Source: Cyanobacteria bacterium UBA8156 (GTDB taxonomy: Bacteria; Cyanobacteriota; Cyanobacteriia; Pseudanabaenales; Pseudanabaenaceae). Taken from it: 5,884 bases of DNA. The notes under the pieces were generated by a model. It saw only the letters and a list, made by a program, of their open reading frames with translations. It was not told where the DNA came from and did not search any database. Of this stretch, positions 5,372-5,884 are shown one piece after another. The position numbers were made by a program, and so were the translations under genes. The stretch lies in assembly GCA_003456125.1 (NCBI GenBank), contig DMPD01000074.1, positions 1-5,884 on the forward strand, written 5' to 3'. The stretch's first letter is position 1. Each line of letters starts with the position of its first letter.

Positions 5372-5884
5372 CTATGGCCAGTCTGTGAGCGGGGCCTTAT
5401 TTCTTGGAGCGTCTGGATCGTCATCTGGTTGAACGCGATCGCCGAACGGATGTAGAAACACAGCTTTCAGGACGGTTTCCCCCTGCCAGCGGGGCAACGA
5501 GAGCCACCAGCCCCGTTCCCGTTGCCAGCGATCGCGCAGAACGGTAGGCGTTTCCCGCCGGGGGCGCACGCATACGATGTTGAGGGCGGGAGCACACAGC
5601 ACTTCCGCCTCGTCCTCGTCGGCAATTTGGTGCGTCCACTGTCGAGATAGGGCCATAGAGCGATCGATCAACTGCGCCAACCCCGTTAACCCCACCGACT
5701 GCAACACCAGCCACAATTTGAGGATGTCGGTACGGCGGGTGCCTTGCACGGTGAGGTTGCCAAAGTTCAGGCGGGTTTCGTCCATGTAGGGCAAATCGCG
5801 ATCAAACGTCTGTTCGAGGACTTGGCGATCGCGCACGAGCACCATGGCGCAGGTGCGGGCCACCCACAGCCATTTTTGGGGATT
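5372..5884 (-). CDS. PLP-dependent group II decarboxylase, C-terminal part (5' end beyond right edge)
   Basis: The frame is open from the right edge to a TAG at 5374-5372, giving 170 visible residues beginning NPQKWLWVARTCAMVLVRD. This is the PLP-lysine region of group II pyridoxal-dependent decarboxylases (glutamate, aromatic amino acid and diaminobutyrate decarboxylase superfamily), with K4 of the fragment (codon 5875-5873) as the likely Schiff-base lysine. It is followed by the small-domain signature LNFGNLTVQGTRRTDILKLW (about 39-58). Starting at an internal GTG (5863) or ATG (5845) would discard the catalytic lysine, so the true gene must continue past base 5884; about two thirds is expected to be missing. 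In many relatives the residue before the lysine is His; here it is Gln. Substrate cannot be told from this part. The last 15 or so residues are charged and probably disordered. It converges on the Crp-family gene with a 2-bp gap. Confidence 0.85.
   Translation of the reverse strand, partial: NPQKWLWVARTCAMVLVRDRQVLEQTFDRDLPYMDETRLNFGNLTVQGTRRTDILKLWLVLQSVGLTGLAQLIDRSMALSRQWTHQIADEDEAEVLCAPALNIVCVRPRRETPTVLRDRWQRERGWWLSLPRWQGETVLKAVFLHPFGDRVQPDDDPDAPRNKAPLTDWP

Larger units (their letters stand above)
8..5832. repeat. HIP1 palindromes (GCGATCGC), 13 dispersed copies
   Basis: Exact octamers found at 8, 663, 711, 1170, 2845, 2935, 3333, 4015, 4968, 5093, 5435, 5528 and 5825 (first base of each). 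About 0.1 would be expected by chance in this length with even base use, so this is a strong excess. Nearly all lie inside coding sequence. HIP1 is an established hallmark of many cyanobacterial genomes; its role is debated. The longest stretch without a copy is 1178-2844, covering rnz and the divergent intergenic region. Confidence 0.95.

Noticed and set aside
5384..5388. TGTGA half-site of a Crp operator near the regulator's stop
   Set aside because: There is no matching TCACA at 6-bp spacing, and it lies inside the decarboxylase coding sequence.
5377..5408. Possible intrinsic terminator GGCC...GGCC followed by a T-rich stretch after the Crp-family gene
   Set aside because: The stem is only 4 bp with a 15-base loop and the T-run is interrupted. 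It is too weak to call.

Overview
The window reads as ordinary chromosomal DNA from a high-GC cyanobacterium. The evidence is 13 copies of the cyanobacterial palindrome HIP1 (GCGATCGC) in under 6 kb, a DUF928 protein, a Ycf19/YggT-type membrane protein, and a FabI and a RNase Z with the cyanobacterial sequence style. I cannot name the genus. I see no rRNA, tRNA, CRISPR array, transposase, integrase or phage gene.

Layout. On the left, three minus-strand reading frames run one after another: ribonuclease Z (rnz, 2167 to 1226), a GldA-like metal-dependent dehydrogenase (1201 to 68), and probably the first codons of a further gene that leaves the window at base 1. The rnz-dehydrogenase gap is only 24 bp and carries a strong GGAGG, so these look co-transcribed. 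A 185-bp divergent intergenic region (2168-2352) separates them from a plus-strand series: a secreted DUF928 protein (2353-3108), a 96-residue single-span membrane protein with a glycine zipper (3149-3439), a YggT/Ycf19-family membrane protein (3503-3778), enoyl-ACP reductase fabI (about 3910-4686) and a Crp-family regulator (4683-5369). The regulator's ATG overlaps the fabI stop as ATGA. On the right, the 3' part of a PLP-dependent group II decarboxylase is on the minus strand (5884 to 5372). It converges with the regulator with only 2 bp between the stop codons, and its 5' end lies beyond the right edge.

Functionally the window is a mix: tRNA 3'-end maturation (rnz), fatty-acid elongation (fabI), a putative nucleotide-responsive regulator translationally coupled to fabI, two small membrane proteins possibly tied to envelope or thylakoid biology, and two metabolic enzymes of uncertain substrate. 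No new multi-gene defence or mobile system is evident. The points most worth a second look are the fabI-regulator overlap, the altered cAMP-contact and DNA-recognition residues of that regulator, the HcxA/YbdH-like rather than glycerol-type active-site segment of the dehydrogenase, the glycine-zipper mini-protein, and the unclear non-ATG start of fabI.
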